Assembly: GCF_013294065.1 (NCBI RefSeq)
Contig: NZ_JABSNM010000015.1
Span: 27,277-91,276, forward strand
DNA from: Sphaerotilus uruguayifluvii
Lineage (GTDB): Bacteria > Pseudomonadota > Gammaproteobacteria > Burkholderiales > Burkholderiaceae_C
Direction: 5' to 3'
DNA length: 64,000 nucleotides
Shown here: positions 1 through 9,009 of the stretch, piece by piece
How the letters are laid out: each line of letters starts with the position of its first letter
Position numbering within the stretch: the stretch's first letter is position 1
Translations under genes and position numbers: made by a program
The notes under the pieces: model-generated
Databases searched by the model: none
The model's input: the letters and a program-made list of their open reading frames with translations, nothing else
Told to the model about the DNA's origin: nothing

Positions 1-1
1 C

Positions 2-2389
2 GTCGAGGCGCGACTGCAGATCATCGCGCTCACCGACCAGCGCATCGCGGGCCTGCGTCAGCGCAGTGATCGACTGCGAGCGCTCGTCCGCCAGCGCATT
101 GATCCGCGCCAGCTCGGCTTCCAGATCGGCGCGTGCCTGCTCGGTCTGCGCTGCCGTGGCGGTCACGCCGTCGAGGCGCGACTGCAGATCATCGCGCTCA
201 CCGACCAGCGCATCGCGGGCCTGCGTCAGCGCAGTGATCGACTGCGAGCGCTCGTCCGCCAGCGTGCTGGTCCGCGCCAGCTCGGCTTCCAGTGCAGCAC
301 GCGCCTGCTCGGTCTGCGCTGCCGTGGCGGTCATGCCGTCGAGACGCGACTGCACTTCGCCCAGCTCGTCGCTGTGCCGCTGGGATGCAAGCAGCGCGGC
401 GGCGGCCGCCGAAGCCGCCGCGGCCATCGCACCCTGGCGCTCGCCGGAGAGCGTTTCCTCGGTGGAGCTCAGGCGCGACTGCAGATCATCACGCTCACCG
501 ACCAGCGCATCGCGGGCCTGCGTCAGCGCGGTGATCGACTGCGAGCGCTCGTCCGCCAGCACGCTGATCCGCGCCAGCTCGGCTTCCAGTGCAGCACGCG
601 CCTGCTCGGTCTGCGCTGCCGTGGCGGTCATGCCGTCAAGGCGCGACTGCAGATCGTCGCGCTCTCCGACCAGCGCATCGCGGGCCTGCGTCAGCGCAGT
701 GATCGACTGCGAGCGCTCGTCCGCCAGCGCGTTGATCCGCGCCAGCTCGGCTTCCAGTGCAGCACGCGCCTGCTCGGTCTGCGCTGCCGTGGCGGTCATG
801 CCGTCGAGGCGCGACTGCACTTCGCCCAGCTCGTCGCTGTGCCGCTGGGATGCGAGCAGCGCGGCAGCAGCAGCCGAAGCCGCCGCGGCCATCGCGCCCT
901 GGCGCTCGCCGGAGAGCGTTTCCTCGGTGGAGCTCAGGCGCGACTGCAGATCGTCGCGCTCGCCGACCAGCGCGTCGCGGGCCTGCGTCAGCGCGGCGAT
1001 CGACTGCGAGCGCTCGTCCGCCAGCGCCTTGATCCGCGCCAGCTCGGCTTCCAGATCGGCGCGCGCCTGCTCGGTCTGCGCTGCCGTGGCGGTCATGCCG
1101 TCGAGACGCGACTGCACTTCGCCCAGCTCGTCGCTGTGCTGCTGCGACGCGAGCAGCGCGGCGGCAGCCGCCGAAGCCGCCGCGGCCATCGCTCCCTGGC
1201 GCTCGCCAGAGAGCGTTTCCTCGGTGGAGCTCAGGCGCGACTGCAGATCGTCGCGCTCACCGGCCAGCGCATCGCGGGCCTGCGTCAGCGCAGCGATCGA
1301 CTGCGAGCGCTCGTCCGCCAGCGCGCTGATCCGCGCCAGCTCGGCTTCCAGATCGGCGCGCGCCTGCTCGGTCTGCGCTGCCGTGGCAATACTGGCGTCG
1401 AGGCGCGACTGCAGATCGTCGCGCTCACCGACCAGCGCATCGCGGGCCTGCGTCAGCGCGGCGATCGACTGCGAGCGCTCGTCCGCCAGTGCGTTGATCC
1501 GCGCCAGCTCGGCTTCCAGTGCAGCACGCGCCTGCTCGGTCTGCGCTGCCGTGGCGGTCATGCCGTCGAGACGCGACTGCACTTCGCCCAGCTCGTCGCT
1601 GTGCCGCTGGGATGCAAGCAGCGCGGCGGCAGCCGCCGATGCCGCCGCGGCCATCGCACCCTGGCGCTCGCCGGAGAGCGTTTCCTCGGTGGAGCTCAGG
1701 CGCGACTGCAGATCGTCACGCTCACCGGCCAGCGCATCGCGTGCCTGCGTCAGCGCGGCGATCGACTGCGCACGCTCGTCCGCCAGTGCGCTGATCCGTG
1801 CCAGCTCGGCTTCCAGATCGGCGGCACGGGTCTGCAACGCCGCCCGGTCGGTCTCGAGCGCGCTGATCGATTCCCCTTGCCGGGTGTTGAGCGCCTGGGA
1901 CTCGGCCAGATCGCCGCGGGTCTGCAGCAAGGTGCCGTAGGCCTCGCGGGCCAGGGCGGCGTACTCGGCCCGCTCGGCCTCGCGCAGGCTGCCGAGCTCC
2001 TGGTGCTGCGCCTGCAGCGCGCGGTGCTCGTCGTCGAGCTGCGCGTGGCGGGCACCCAGCGCGGACAGCGTCGCCTGGTGCTCGTCGCGCATCTGGCGCG
2101 TCGTCGCCAGCTCGGCCTGCTCGCTCTCCAGCCGCGAGGCCAGCTGCGCCCGCTGGGCCGCGCTGTCCTCGGTCTCGGCGCGCAGCGCGTCGCGCTCGGC
2201 CTGCAGCGTCGCCAGCGAGGTCGACAGGGTGTCGGCACGGAGCTGCTCGTCGGCATGCCGGGCCTGCAGCTCCGCCATGCGCTGCTCGTGCGCGCGCTGC
2301 CGGCAGGGTTTCCACAGCGCAAGGCCCAGACCGACGCCGGCCAGGCAGGCCAGCAGGAGGTACAGCCACAGTTGGCTCAGCAGATACAT
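2..2389 (-). CDS. Membrane-anchored coiled-coil protein with tandem 56/99-residue modules (3' end beyond window)
   Basis: The minus-strand frame starting at ATG 2389 stays open to the left edge, so the C-terminus is missing. Residues 1-28 form one hydrophobic helix (MYLLSQLWLYLLLACLAGVG) ending in WKPCRQR, which suggests an inner-membrane anchor. The rest is Ala/Glu/Gln/Arg/Leu-rich with heptad character, so a long coiled coil is expected. From about residue 195 it consists of near-identical modules (LEAELARI..LADERSQSI..LTQARDAL..ERDDLQSRL). The spacing of a marker 9-mer is 168 or 297 bases, that is 56 or 99 residues; long modules carry an extra segment beginning SSTEETLSGERQ. An SD-like GGAG lies about 11 bases upstream. 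It follows an OmpA-type gene on the same strand, so a role in the cell envelope is inferred. I recognise no enzymatic domain. Confidence 0.75.
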   Translation of the reverse strand, partial: MYLLSQLWLYLLLACLAGVGLGLALWKPCRQRAHEQRMAELQARHADEQLRADTLSTSLATLQAERDALRAETEDSAAQRAQLASRLESEQAELATTRQMRDEHQATLSALGARHAQLDDEHRALQAQHQELGSLREAERAEYAALAREAYGTLLQTRGDLAESQALNTRQGESISALETDRAALQTRAADLEAELARISALADERAQSIAALTQARDALAGERDDLQSRLSSTEETLSGERQGAMAAAASAAAAALLASQRHSDELGEVQSRLDGMTATAAQTEQARAALEAELARINALADERSQSIAALTQARDALVGERDDLQSRLDASIATAAQTEQARADLEAELARISALADERSQSIAALTQARDALAGERDDLQSRLSSTEETLSGERQGAMAAAASAAAAALLASQQHSDELGEVQSRLDGMTATAAQTEQARADLEAELARIKALADERSQSIAALTQARDALVGERDDLQSRLSSTEETLSGERQGAMAAAASAAAAALLASQRHSDELGEVQSRLDGMTATAAQTEQARAALEAELARINALADERSQSITALTQARDALVGERDDLQSRLDGMTATAAQTEQARAALEAELARISVLADERSQSITALTQARDALVGERDDLQSRLSSTEETLSGERQGAMAAAASAAAAALLASQRHSDELGEVQSRLDGMTATAAQTEQARAALEAELARTSTLADERSQSITALTQARDALVGERDDLQSRLDGVTATAAQTEQARADLEAELARINALADERSQSITALTQARDALVGERDDLQSRLD
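11..1711. repeat. Tandem in-frame coding repeats, 168-bp and 297-bp units
   Basis: The 9-mer cgactgcag recurs at 11, 179, 476, 644, 941, 1238, 1406 and 1703. Successive spacings are 168, 297, 168, 297, 297, 168 and 297 bases, all multiples of three. Copies differ by only scattered substitutions, which indicates recent duplication or ongoing gene conversion. The 297-base units are the 168-base unit plus a 129-base insert (43 codons). Read in the coding (minus) direction the order is long, short, long, long, short, long, short. Confidence 0.9.
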
Positions 2390-2481
2390 GATGGCGGTCT
2401 CCGCTCAGACGAAGAAGGAGGGACGAAAGGAACGGCTTCAGGCCGCACGAGGACGGGCCGCAGCCCGCCCGGCAGCCCCGG

Positions 2482-3279
2482 TCACGGAGCCTTGTCGTGC
2501 GCCAGATGGAACTCAATGCGCCGGTTGCGCTCGTGGGCCTCGGGGCTGTCGCCCGGATCCAGCGGCCTCGTCTCGCCGAAGCCCTGCGCCTGCAGCCGCG
2601 AGCGCGGCACGCCCGAATGCACCAGCGCCTCGACCACCGTCTCGGCACGGCGCTGCGACAGCCGCTGGTTGAAGTCGGCGCCGCCCTGGGTGTCGGTGTG
2701 ACCCTCGATGCGGATGTGCGCCTGCGGGCAGCGCGTCGCGAGCTGGTGCAGTTCGCGCAGCACCGGCTCGCTGGCCGGATCGAGCTCGGCCGACGCGACG
2801 CGGAAGCGGATCTGCTGGCGCTCGACCACCCGGGCCATCGCGACCTGGCAGTCCTCGACGCTCAGCGGCGCCGAGGCACGGGCCGCGGGCGCGGCAGGCA
2901 GGTCGGCGGCAGCGGAGGCCCGCGGCGCCGGCACGGCCGGCAGTTCGATCGACGGCGCGGTCTGCGCATCCTCGATCCGCGCGAAGACGCCCGGCACGCC
3001 CATCATCGGCAGCAGCAGCGTGTTGGCTGCCGCACCGGCCGCCGCCCGCTGCGCCAGCGAAGGCGCCTCGCCCACCAGCCGGCCGACCTCGTCGTCGATC
3101 TTCAGCCGGGCCCAGGGAAAACCGGCCGCCTCGAGCAGCCGGGCCGCATCGGCCTCGGTGCGGGTGCGCACCTCGTCCGCCTTGGACTGGCCGGTGCCGA
3201 CCAGCGTCCAGGCCAGCAGGCCCAGCCCCGCCAGTCCGAGCAGCGTGCACAACGGACAGTTCAGCCATCGCCGGGTCAT
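2482..3279 (-). CDS. OmpA-family peptidoglycan-binding envelope protein
   Basis: The protein has 265 residues if started at ATG 3279 (MTRRWLNCPLC); an upstream in-frame ATG at 3333 would add 18 arginine-rich residues. A hydrophobic segment (about residues 9-28) anchors or exports it. A linker of about 115 residues rich in Ala and Pro follows. The C-terminal 110 residues are a classical OmpA/MotB peptidoglycan-associating domain: F-x-V-x-S-A-E-L near the start, RIEGHTDTQG, LSQRRAETV, GFGETRP and ERNRRIEFHL. It probably tethers the envelope to peptidoglycan. It lies 92 bases upstream of the coiled-coil gene on the same strand, so the two may be cotranscribed. The region upstream holds a 24-base palindrome. 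Confidence 0.8.
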   Translation of the reverse strand: MTRRWLNCPLCTLLGLAGLGLLAWTLVGTGQSKADEVRTRTEADAARLLEAAGFPWARLKIDDEVGRLVGEAPSLAQRAAAGAAANTLLLPMMGVPGVFARIEDAQTAPSIELPAVPAPRASAAADLPAAPAARASAPLSVEDCQVAMARVVERQQIRFRVASAELDPASEPVLRELHQLATRCPQAHIRIEGHTDTQGGADFNQRLSQRRAETVVEALVHSGVPRSRLQAQGFGETRPLDPGDSPEAHERNRRIEFHLAHDKAP

Positions 3280-3346
3280 CGCACGGATCCCTTCATGTCT
3301 GCAGGATGCTGCGTGCCGACCCCGGTGACTCACCGGCCGGGCCAGG

Positions 3347-3370
3347 CACTGATCACGACCGTGATCAGTG
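3347..3370. promoter_or_regulatory. 24-bp palindrome, candidate operator upstream of the OmpA-type gene
   Basis: Arms cactgatcacg and cgtgatcagtg are perfect 11-base inverted repeats separated by two bases. It sits about 70 bases upstream of ATG 3279 and just beyond the stop of pabBC, beside an AT-rich stretch (3371-3402) that is unusual in this genome and could hold the promoter. No T-run follows on the minus strand, so it reads more like an operator than a terminator. The regulator is unknown. Confidence 0.45.
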
Positions 3371-3396
3371 GTACTTTAGCGTTTATCGTGCAATAT

Positions 3397-5316
3397 TTAA
3401 CAGTCCGTCGGTATGGTCGACGGCTCGACCCCGGACCTGATCCGTCGCACGGGCACCACACCGCGCAGCGCGTTGCACAGCGCCAGCGCCTCGGCACGCG
3501 CGAGGTCGGCGGGGTGCAGCACCCGTTCCTGCAGCGCCCAGGCCGGATCGGCCATCAGCGCCGCGCGCATCACGCCGGGCAGCGCGCCGGCGGCCACCGG
3601 CGGCGTCCACCAGCGGCCGTCGAGGCGCAGCAGCAGCGTGCTGCGCGCGCCCTCGGTCAGCTCGCCGCGCGCATTGACGAAGGCGCGATCGAAGGCGCCC
3701 AGCGCCTCGGCCTCGCGGATCGCCGCGTCGTAGGTGGCGCGCAGCGAGGTCTTGTGCGCCAGCAGCGCCGCCTCGGCCGCCGGCAATGCCGGGCCGGGCG
3801 GCAGCAGGCCGAGCGGCCCGTCGGGCAGCGGCGCCAGCACGCCGTGGCGGATCTGCCAGCCGCCGTCGCGCGACAGGTCCAGCCGCAGCCGATGCACGAG
3901 CTCGCCCGCCAGCGAGCGGGCCTGCGCCAGCACCGCCGCCTGCAGCGCCTCCGGGTCGAAGGCGAAGCCCAGCGCCTGAGCGCTGGCGCCCAGCCGCGCC
4001 AGATGCGCCGCCAGGCGCAGCGGCTGGCCCGCCTCGACGCGGATCGTCTCGAACAGCGTGAAGCCCGGATCGGGCCGGGTGGCGAAGCGCGACTTCAGCC
4101 GCCACTCGGCCGCCTCGTCCTCGGCCACCGAATCGAGCACGATGCCGCCGCCCACGCCCAGCCGGACCGGGCGCAGGCCGGCCTCGGCAGGCGCTCCCAG
4201 CTCCAGCGTGCGGATCGCCACCGACAGCGCGAAGTCGCCCAGCCGCCGGTCGCTGCCCGGCGCGGGCGCCTCGACCCAGCCGATCGCGCCGGTGTAGAGC
4301 CCGCGCGGCGAGGATTCGAGCGACTCGATCAGCTGCATCGTGCGGTGCTTGGGCGCGCCGGTGATCGAGCCGCAGGGAAAGAGCGCGCGCAGCACCGCCG
4401 GCAGATCGACGCCGGGCGCCGGCTCGGCCTCGACGGTGGAGGTCATCTGGAAGACGGTGCGGTAGGGCTCGACCCGGAACAGCGCCGGCACCTTCACGCT
4501 GCCGGTGCGGGCGATGCGGCCGAGATCGTTGCGCAGCAGGTCCACGATCATCAGGTTCTCGGCGCGGTTCTTGATGTCGGCGGCCAGCCAGGCGGCGGCG
4601 GCGGCATCGGCCTGCGCATCGTCGGGGCGGCGCGCGGCGGTGCCCTTCATCGGCCGCGCCTCCAGCCGGCCCGCCTCGTGGCGCACGAAGAGCTCGGGCG
4701 AGCATGACAGCACCCAGCGATCGCCGGGCAGCGCCAGCAGCGCGCCGAAGGGCACCGGCTGCAGCGCACGCAGCCGCCGGTACAGCGCCAGCGGCGTGCC
4801 GACGGCCTGGCCGCGCAGGCGCAGCGTGTGGTTGACCTGGTAGGTCTCGCCGGCGCGGATCAGCGCGTGGATGCGCGCGATCGCGGCGGCATAGGTATCC
4901 GCATCGTCGTCGGGCTGCGGCGCCAGCACCGCGGCCGGCGCGGGCTCGGCGCGGCCCTCGGCCTCGGCCAGCCAGGCGGTCACGCCCTCGGCGTCGAGCC
5001 GCTGCAGCCGCGAGAACATCAGCAGCCGCAGCGCGCCCGGCGCCTGCTCGCTCCAGCCGCCGGGCGTGCCGGCGCCGGCCAGCCGCACGCCCCATTCGTA
5101 GTCGGCCAGCAGCAGCGCGTGCGCCCCGGCGGCGATCTGCGCCTGCGCACCGGCCCAGACCGCCTCGAGCGTGGCCGGATCGTCGCAGCGCCACTCGCCG
5201 AGCCAGCCGCTCAGCAGCCGGCTGCGCGCCGCGCCTGCGGGCGCATCAGCCTCGTCGAGCAGCGCGAAGACGGCGGAATGGTCGGAAGACGGGACAGGAT
5301 CGGCAGGCAGGAACAC
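3397..5316 (-). CDS. pabBC: Aminodeoxychorismate synthase component I fused to aminodeoxychorismate lyase
   Basis: This bifunctional enzyme of p-aminobenzoate (folate) synthesis has a PabB half and a PabC half. PabB converts chorismate to 4-amino-4-deoxychorismate with an amidotransferase partner; PabC releases pyruvate. The PabB half shows PMKGTAARR (with the lysine typical of PabB), ENLMIVDLLRNDLG and SITGAPKHRT. The PabC half starts around GFTLFETIRV and keeps HKTSLRATYD with the candidate PLP lysine, then FVNARGELTEG. I chose GTG 5316 because family similarity begins soon after it (SAVFALLDEADAP). A further in-frame GTG at 5391 would add 25 Cys/Arg-rich residues that look non-coding. It lies downstream of rne, beyond a terminator. 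Confidence 0.88.
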   Translation of the reverse strand: MFLPADPVPSSDHSAVFALLDEADAPAGAARSRLLSGWLGEWRCDDPATLEAVWAGAQAQIAAGAHALLLADYEWGVRLAGAGTPGGWSEQAPGALRLLMFSRLQRLDAEGVTAWLAEAEGRAEPAPAAVLAPQPDDDADTYAAAIARIHALIRAGETYQVNHTLRLRGQAVGTPLALYRRLRALQPVPFGALLALPGDRWVLSCSPELFVRHEAGRLEARPMKGTAARRPDDAQADAAAAAWLAADIKNRAENLMIVDLLRNDLGRIARTGSVKVPALFRVEPYRTVFQMTSTVEAEPAPGVDLPAVLRALFPCGSITGAPKHRTMQLIESLESSPRGLYTGAIGWVEAPAPGSDRRLGDFALSVAIRTLELGAPAEAGLRPVRLGVGGGIVLDSVAEDEAAEWRLKSRFATRPDPGFTLFETIRVEAGQPLRLAAHLARLGASAQALGFAFDPEALQAAVLAQARSLAGELVHRLRLDLSRDGGWQIRHGVLAPLPDGPLGLLPPGPALPAAEAALLAHKTSLRATYDAAIREAEALGAFDRAFVNARGELTEGARSTLLLRLDGRWWTPPVAAGALPGVMRAALMADPAWALQERVLHPADLARAEALALCNALRGVVPVRRIRSGVEPSTIPTDC

Positions 5317-5408
5317 GGTCGTGTACTGGAAACGGGACAGGCAACGGGACGGGCGGGCGCAGCGGCACAGGCACGCCACGGACTCACGCACGCATCATGC
5401 CCGGCCAA

Positions 5409-5441
5409 GAAAAACGCCGCCGGGCGCAAGCCGGGCGGCGT
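5409..5441 (-). terminator. Rho-independent terminator of rne
   Basis: On the minus strand acgccgcc pairs with ggcggcgt. After one mismatch a further three pairs form around a four-base loop, and the stem is followed directly by a run of five T. It lies 40 bases past the rne stop and separates rne from pabBC. Confidence 0.8.
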
Positions 5442-5481
5442 CAGGACGGAGACGTCCCCGAAGGGACGTCGGCTCGGCGGA

Positions 5482-8358
5482 TCAGCCGCGCGCCACTTCG
5501 GTCTCGAAGGGCAGCTGCAGCGAGGCCAGGTCGCGGCGGGTCTCGACCAGGATCAGCGGACCCTCGTCGACCAGCACAACCGGACGCGGCTCGCGCGGCA
5601 CATGGACCGGCTTCGGTTCGGCGGCGATCGCCTCCTGGACCACGCGGACCTTGTCCGGATCGGAGTTGATCCATTCCAGGCCGGCCTCGCGGGCCACCTC
5701 GGCCAGCGCATCGATCTGCAGCACATAAGGCTGCGGCGCGACCTCGACCGCCACCGGCGCGGCCGCCGGCGACACGACCTCGGCCACGGCCGGCGCCACC
5801 GGCTCGACCACCGGCGCGGCCTCGACCGGCGCCTCGGCGACCGCGGTCAGCGGTGCGGACTCGGCCACGACCGGCTCGAGCGCGGCGACAGGCGCCTCGG
5901 CCTGCGGCACCGCCGCGGCTTCGGCCGTCCCGGCGCCCTCGACGGCAGCGTCCGCGCCCTCGTCGCGGCGACCGCCACGACGGCGGCGACGGCGGCCGTC
6001 CTCGCGGGCGGCTCCGTCCTCGCGGGCCTCGTCGGCGACCGCCGGAGCGGCATCGACACCCGCAGCCTCGTCCGGGGCGGCGACGTTCAGGCCTTCGGCG
6101 CCCGTGTCCTCGCCGGCACCGGCCTCGAGCGGACGCTCGTCGCGGTCACGGCGATTGCGGCCACCGCGGCGGCGGCGGCGGTTCTCGCGGTCACCCGCGC
6201 CGGCCTCGTCGGACTCGAAGGCCTGCGGCTGGGTGTCGGCAAAGGCCGGCGCCTGCAGCGCAGCCTCGTCGGCCGGCACCGCGACCTCGGGCGCCGGGCG
6301 GCGCTCGCCACGCGGCGGACGGTCGCCGCGCGGCGGGCGATCGCCCTGGCGCTCGGCGCGCTCGCCGCGGTCGGCACGTTCACCGCGCTCGCCACGTTCG
6401 CCGCGTTCGCCATTGCGGCCACCGCGACGCTCGCCGTTGCGGCCGCCACGACGCTCGCCGCGTTCGCCACGGGCCTCGCCGGCCACCACAGCGGCCGGCT
6501 GCGCCGCCGTTTCCGCCGCCTCGGGCTGGGCGACGGCAGCCGCCGCCGGCTGGGCCGCGGCCGACACCGGCACCGGGGCCGGCGCGATGCCGAACAGGCG
6601 CTTCATCCAGCCGAAGAAGCCGGTGGCCGGTGCCGGCGCGGGCGCCGGCGGCACGACCGGAGCGGGTGCAGCGACCGGCGCGGCGACCACCGGAGCCGGT
6701 GCGACCGGGGCCTCGGCCACCGGCTCGGGCTTCGGTGCGGCGACAGGCGCGGGCTGGTCGGGCAGCACGCCCTTGATCACCGGCTCCTGCTTCGGCTTGG
6801 CCTGCTGCTTCTCGCGGCGGGTGAAACCGACCTCCTCCGGCGGCTCCTCGATCATCGAGTAGCTGGCCTTCAGGTTCTCCAGGCGCGCATCGTCATGGCG
6901 CAGGCGCTCGAGCTTGTAGTTCGGCGTGTCGAGGTGCTTGTTGGGCACCAGCAGCACGGTGACGCGCTGCTTGAGCTCGATCTTGGTGATCTCGGTGCGC
7001 TTCTCGTTGAGCAGGAAGCTGGCGACCTCGACCGGCACCTGGACGTGCACGGCGGCCGTGCCCTCCTTCATCGACTCCTCCTGGATGATGCGCAGCGTCT
7101 GCAGCGCGGAGGACTCGGTGTCGCGGATGTGGCCGGTGCCGTTGCAGCGCGGGCAGGTGATGTGGCTGCCTTCGCTCAGCGCCGGGCGCAGGCGCTGGCG
7201 GCTCATCTCCAGCAGGCCGAACTTCGAGATCGACGAGAACTGCACGCGGGCGCGGTCATGGCGCAGCGCGTCGCGCAGGCGCTGCTCGACCTCGCGGCGG
7301 TTCTTCGACTCCTCCATGTCGATGAAGTCGACCACCAGCAGGCCGCCCAGGTCGCGCAGGCGGGCCTGGCGGGCGATCTCGTCGGCGGCCTCGAGGTTGG
7401 TGCGGGTCGCGGTCTCCTCGATGTCGCCGCCGCGGGTGGCGCGCGCCGAGTTGACGTCGATCGACACCAGCGCCTCGGTGTGGTCGATCACGATCGCGCC
7501 GCCCGAGGGCAGGTGCACCGTGCGGCTGAAGGCCGTCTCGATCTGGTGCTCGATCTGGAAGCGGCTGAACAGCGGCGCGTCGTCGCGGTAGCGCTTCACG
7601 CGGCTGGCCGTCTCGGGCATGACGTGCAGCATGAACTGCCGCGCCTGCTCGTAGATGTCGTCGGTGTCGATCAGGATCTCGCCGATGTCGGCGGTGAAGT
7701 AGTCGCGGATCGCGCGGATCACCAGCGACGACTCCTGATAGATCAGGAAGGCGCCCCGCCCGCCCTTGGCCGCGTCGTCGATCGCGGTCCAGAGCTTGAG
7801 CATGTAGTTCAGGTCCCACTGCAGCTCGGCGGCGGAACGGCCGATGCCGGCGGTGCGGGCGATCAGCGACATGCCCTTCGGGTACTCGAGCTGCTCGAGG
7901 TTCTCCTTCAGCTCCTCGCGGTCCTCGCCCTCGATGCGACGGCTGACGCCGCCGCCGCGCGGGTTGTTGGGCATCAGCACGAGGTAGCGGCCGGCCAGGC
8001 TCACGAAGGTGGTCAGCGCCGCGCCCTTGTTGCCGCGCTCTTCCTTCTCGACCTGGACCAGCAGCTCCTGGCCTTCCTTGATCACGTCCTGGATGCGCGC
8101 CGAGCGGACCTCGACGCCGTCCTTGAAGTACTGGCGCGAGATTTCCTTGAACGGCAGGAAGCCGTGGCGGTCCTCGCCGTAGTCGACGAAGCAGGCCTCC
8201 AGCGAGGGCTCGACGCGGGTGACGACGGCCTTGTAGATGTTGCCCTTGCGCTGCTCGCGCCCTTCGATCTCGGTCTCGAAGTCGATCAGCTTCTGGCCGT
8301 CAACGATCGCCAGGCGCCGCTCTTCCGGCTGCGTGGCATTGATCAGCATGCGTTTCAC
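5482..8358 (-). CDS. rne: Ribonuclease E
   Basis: This is the essential endoribonuclease of mRNA decay and rRNA/tRNA processing and the scaffold of the degradosome (958 residues). It starts [21 protein letters not shown], as RNase E does. The S1 domain is in the first 130 residues ([13 protein letters not shown]). The DNase I-like core keeps the metal-binding aspartates in [13 protein letters not shown] and VVDFIDME. The zinc-link is CPRCNGTGH at about residue 405. From about residue 500 the protein is low-complexity: Ala/Pro-rich stretches around an Arg/Gly/Glu tract ([21 protein letters not shown]), expected to bind RNA. It ends with a hydrophobic motif ([12 protein letters not shown]) that may dock a partner. 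A very long leader precedes it. Confidence 0.97.
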   Translation of the reverse strand: MKRMLINATQPEERRLAIVDGQKLIDFETEIEGREQRKGNIYKAVVTRVEPSLEACFVDYGEDRHGFLPFKEISRQYFKDGVEVRSARIQDVIKEGQELLVQVEKEERGNKGAALTTFVSLAGRYLVLMPNNPRGGGVSRRIEGEDREELKENLEQLEYPKGMSLIARTAGIGRSAAELQWDLNYMLKLWTAIDDAAKGGRGAFLIYQESSLVIRAIRDYFTADIGEILIDTDDIYEQARQFMLHVMPETASRVKRYRDDAPLFSRFQIEHQIETAFSRTVHLPSGGAIVIDHTEALVSIDVNSARATRGGDIEETATRTNLEAADEIARQARLRDLGGLLVVDFIDMEESKNRREVEQRLRDALRHDRARVQFSSISKFGLLEMSRQRLRPALSEGSHITCPRCNGTGHIRDTESSALQTLRIIQEESMKEGTAAVHVQVPVEVASFLLNEKRTEITKIELKQRVTVLLVPNKHLDTPNYKLERLRHDDARLENLKASYSMIEEPPEEVGFTRREKQQAKPKQEPVIKGVLPDQPAPVAAPKPEPVAEAPVAPAPVVAAPVAAPAPVVPPAPAPAPATGFFGWMKRLFGIAPAPVPVSAAAQPAAAAVAQPEAAETAAQPAAVVAGEARGERGERRGGRNGERRGGRNGERGERGERGERADRGERAERQGDRPPRGDRPPRGERRPAPEVAVPADEAALQAPAFADTQPQAFESDEAGAGDRENRRRRRGGRNRRDRDERPLEAGAGEDTGAEGLNVAAPDEAAGVDAAPAVADEAREDGAAREDGRRRRRRGGRRDEGADAAVEGAGTAEAAAVPQAEAPVAALEPVVAESAPLTAVAEAPVEAAPVVEPVAPAVAEVVSPAAAPVAVEVAPQPYVLQIDALAEVAREAGLEWINSDPDKVRVVQEAIAAEPKPVHVPREPRPVVLVDEGPLILVETRRDLASLQLPFETEVARG

Positions 8359-9009
8359 GTTTTCTCCTCATGCTCGCTTCATCATCAAGAGACGCACGAG
8401 TCCGCGTGAAAGGAGCCGGGAAGGAATCGCCCTGGACTGCGCGGCAGGCACCGGTCTTGCGACGGGTGGATCAGCTGCGCGGCGTTGGCGCGTGCGTGGA
8501 CGGGAGGGATGCCGGGTCGGGTCGCAGCAGGCCGGCGCCGTGATGCCGGGCGGACCGGCAGGGCACGGGGCCGCCATCCGACGCGTCCGCGACAGCGGAC
8601 GGCTCCGGCCGCGGACGCTGCACGCCGGCGGTCGGGTCGGGAAACGGCAAGCGGCACTTCTGCTTCATGCGACGGCGGCGTCCGTTCGTCGGACGCAGGC
8701 GGCAGCGGCGACAGGCCGGACGGACGCGTCGTCATGCGAGAGTTCTGACGACCCGCGCCGGCCATCGCTGCTGCTGCCGGAAAAACCTTGTGTCGGGGCT
8801 CTTTCAGCGTGGTCTCTGGCGCCCGCCGCGCCGGCCCGCGCACTCACCTTGGGAATGCGCACCACCGACGAAACAGGCACTGCATCAGCGTTGCGTTCGT
8901 GCCGGGCATGCAGCATGCCGCGAGACGACCGCGACCACCTTGCGCCGGAGGCTGCTTCTCAGTGCCCGGTAAACTCAGGCAAATCAAACACTTACAGCGC
9001 CAACGTGGT
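8359..9009 (-). promoter_or_regulatory. Long 5' leader of rne (about 650 bases), no gene seen
   Basis: No convincing gene lies between rne (start 8358, minus) and rluC (plus). A consensus minus-strand -10 hexamer, tataat, at 9022-9017 predicts transcription starting near 9010, so rne mRNA would carry a leader of about 650 nucleotides. The leader is GC-rich with many possible stems. In enterobacteria a long rne leader mediates autoregulation by RNase E; a comparable role here is inference. Confidence 0.5.

Noticed and set aside
11-1711. The left repeats as a CRISPR array or satellite DNA
   Set aside because: Units are 168/297 bases, in frame and without short repeat/spacer structure. They encode a regular coiled coil.
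66-1940. A long plus-strand open frame rich in Ser/Ala/Arg over the left repeats
   Set aside because: It is the antisense of the coiled-coil gene. The minus-strand frame has a membrane anchor, heptad pattern and a plausible start; the plus-strand product is Arg/Ser-rich with no start signal.
4828-8409. A 1193-residue plus-strand open frame opposite pabBC and rne
   Set aside because: It lies wholly antisense to two well-recognised enzymes, and its product is a His/Arg/Leu-rich artefact of high GC content.
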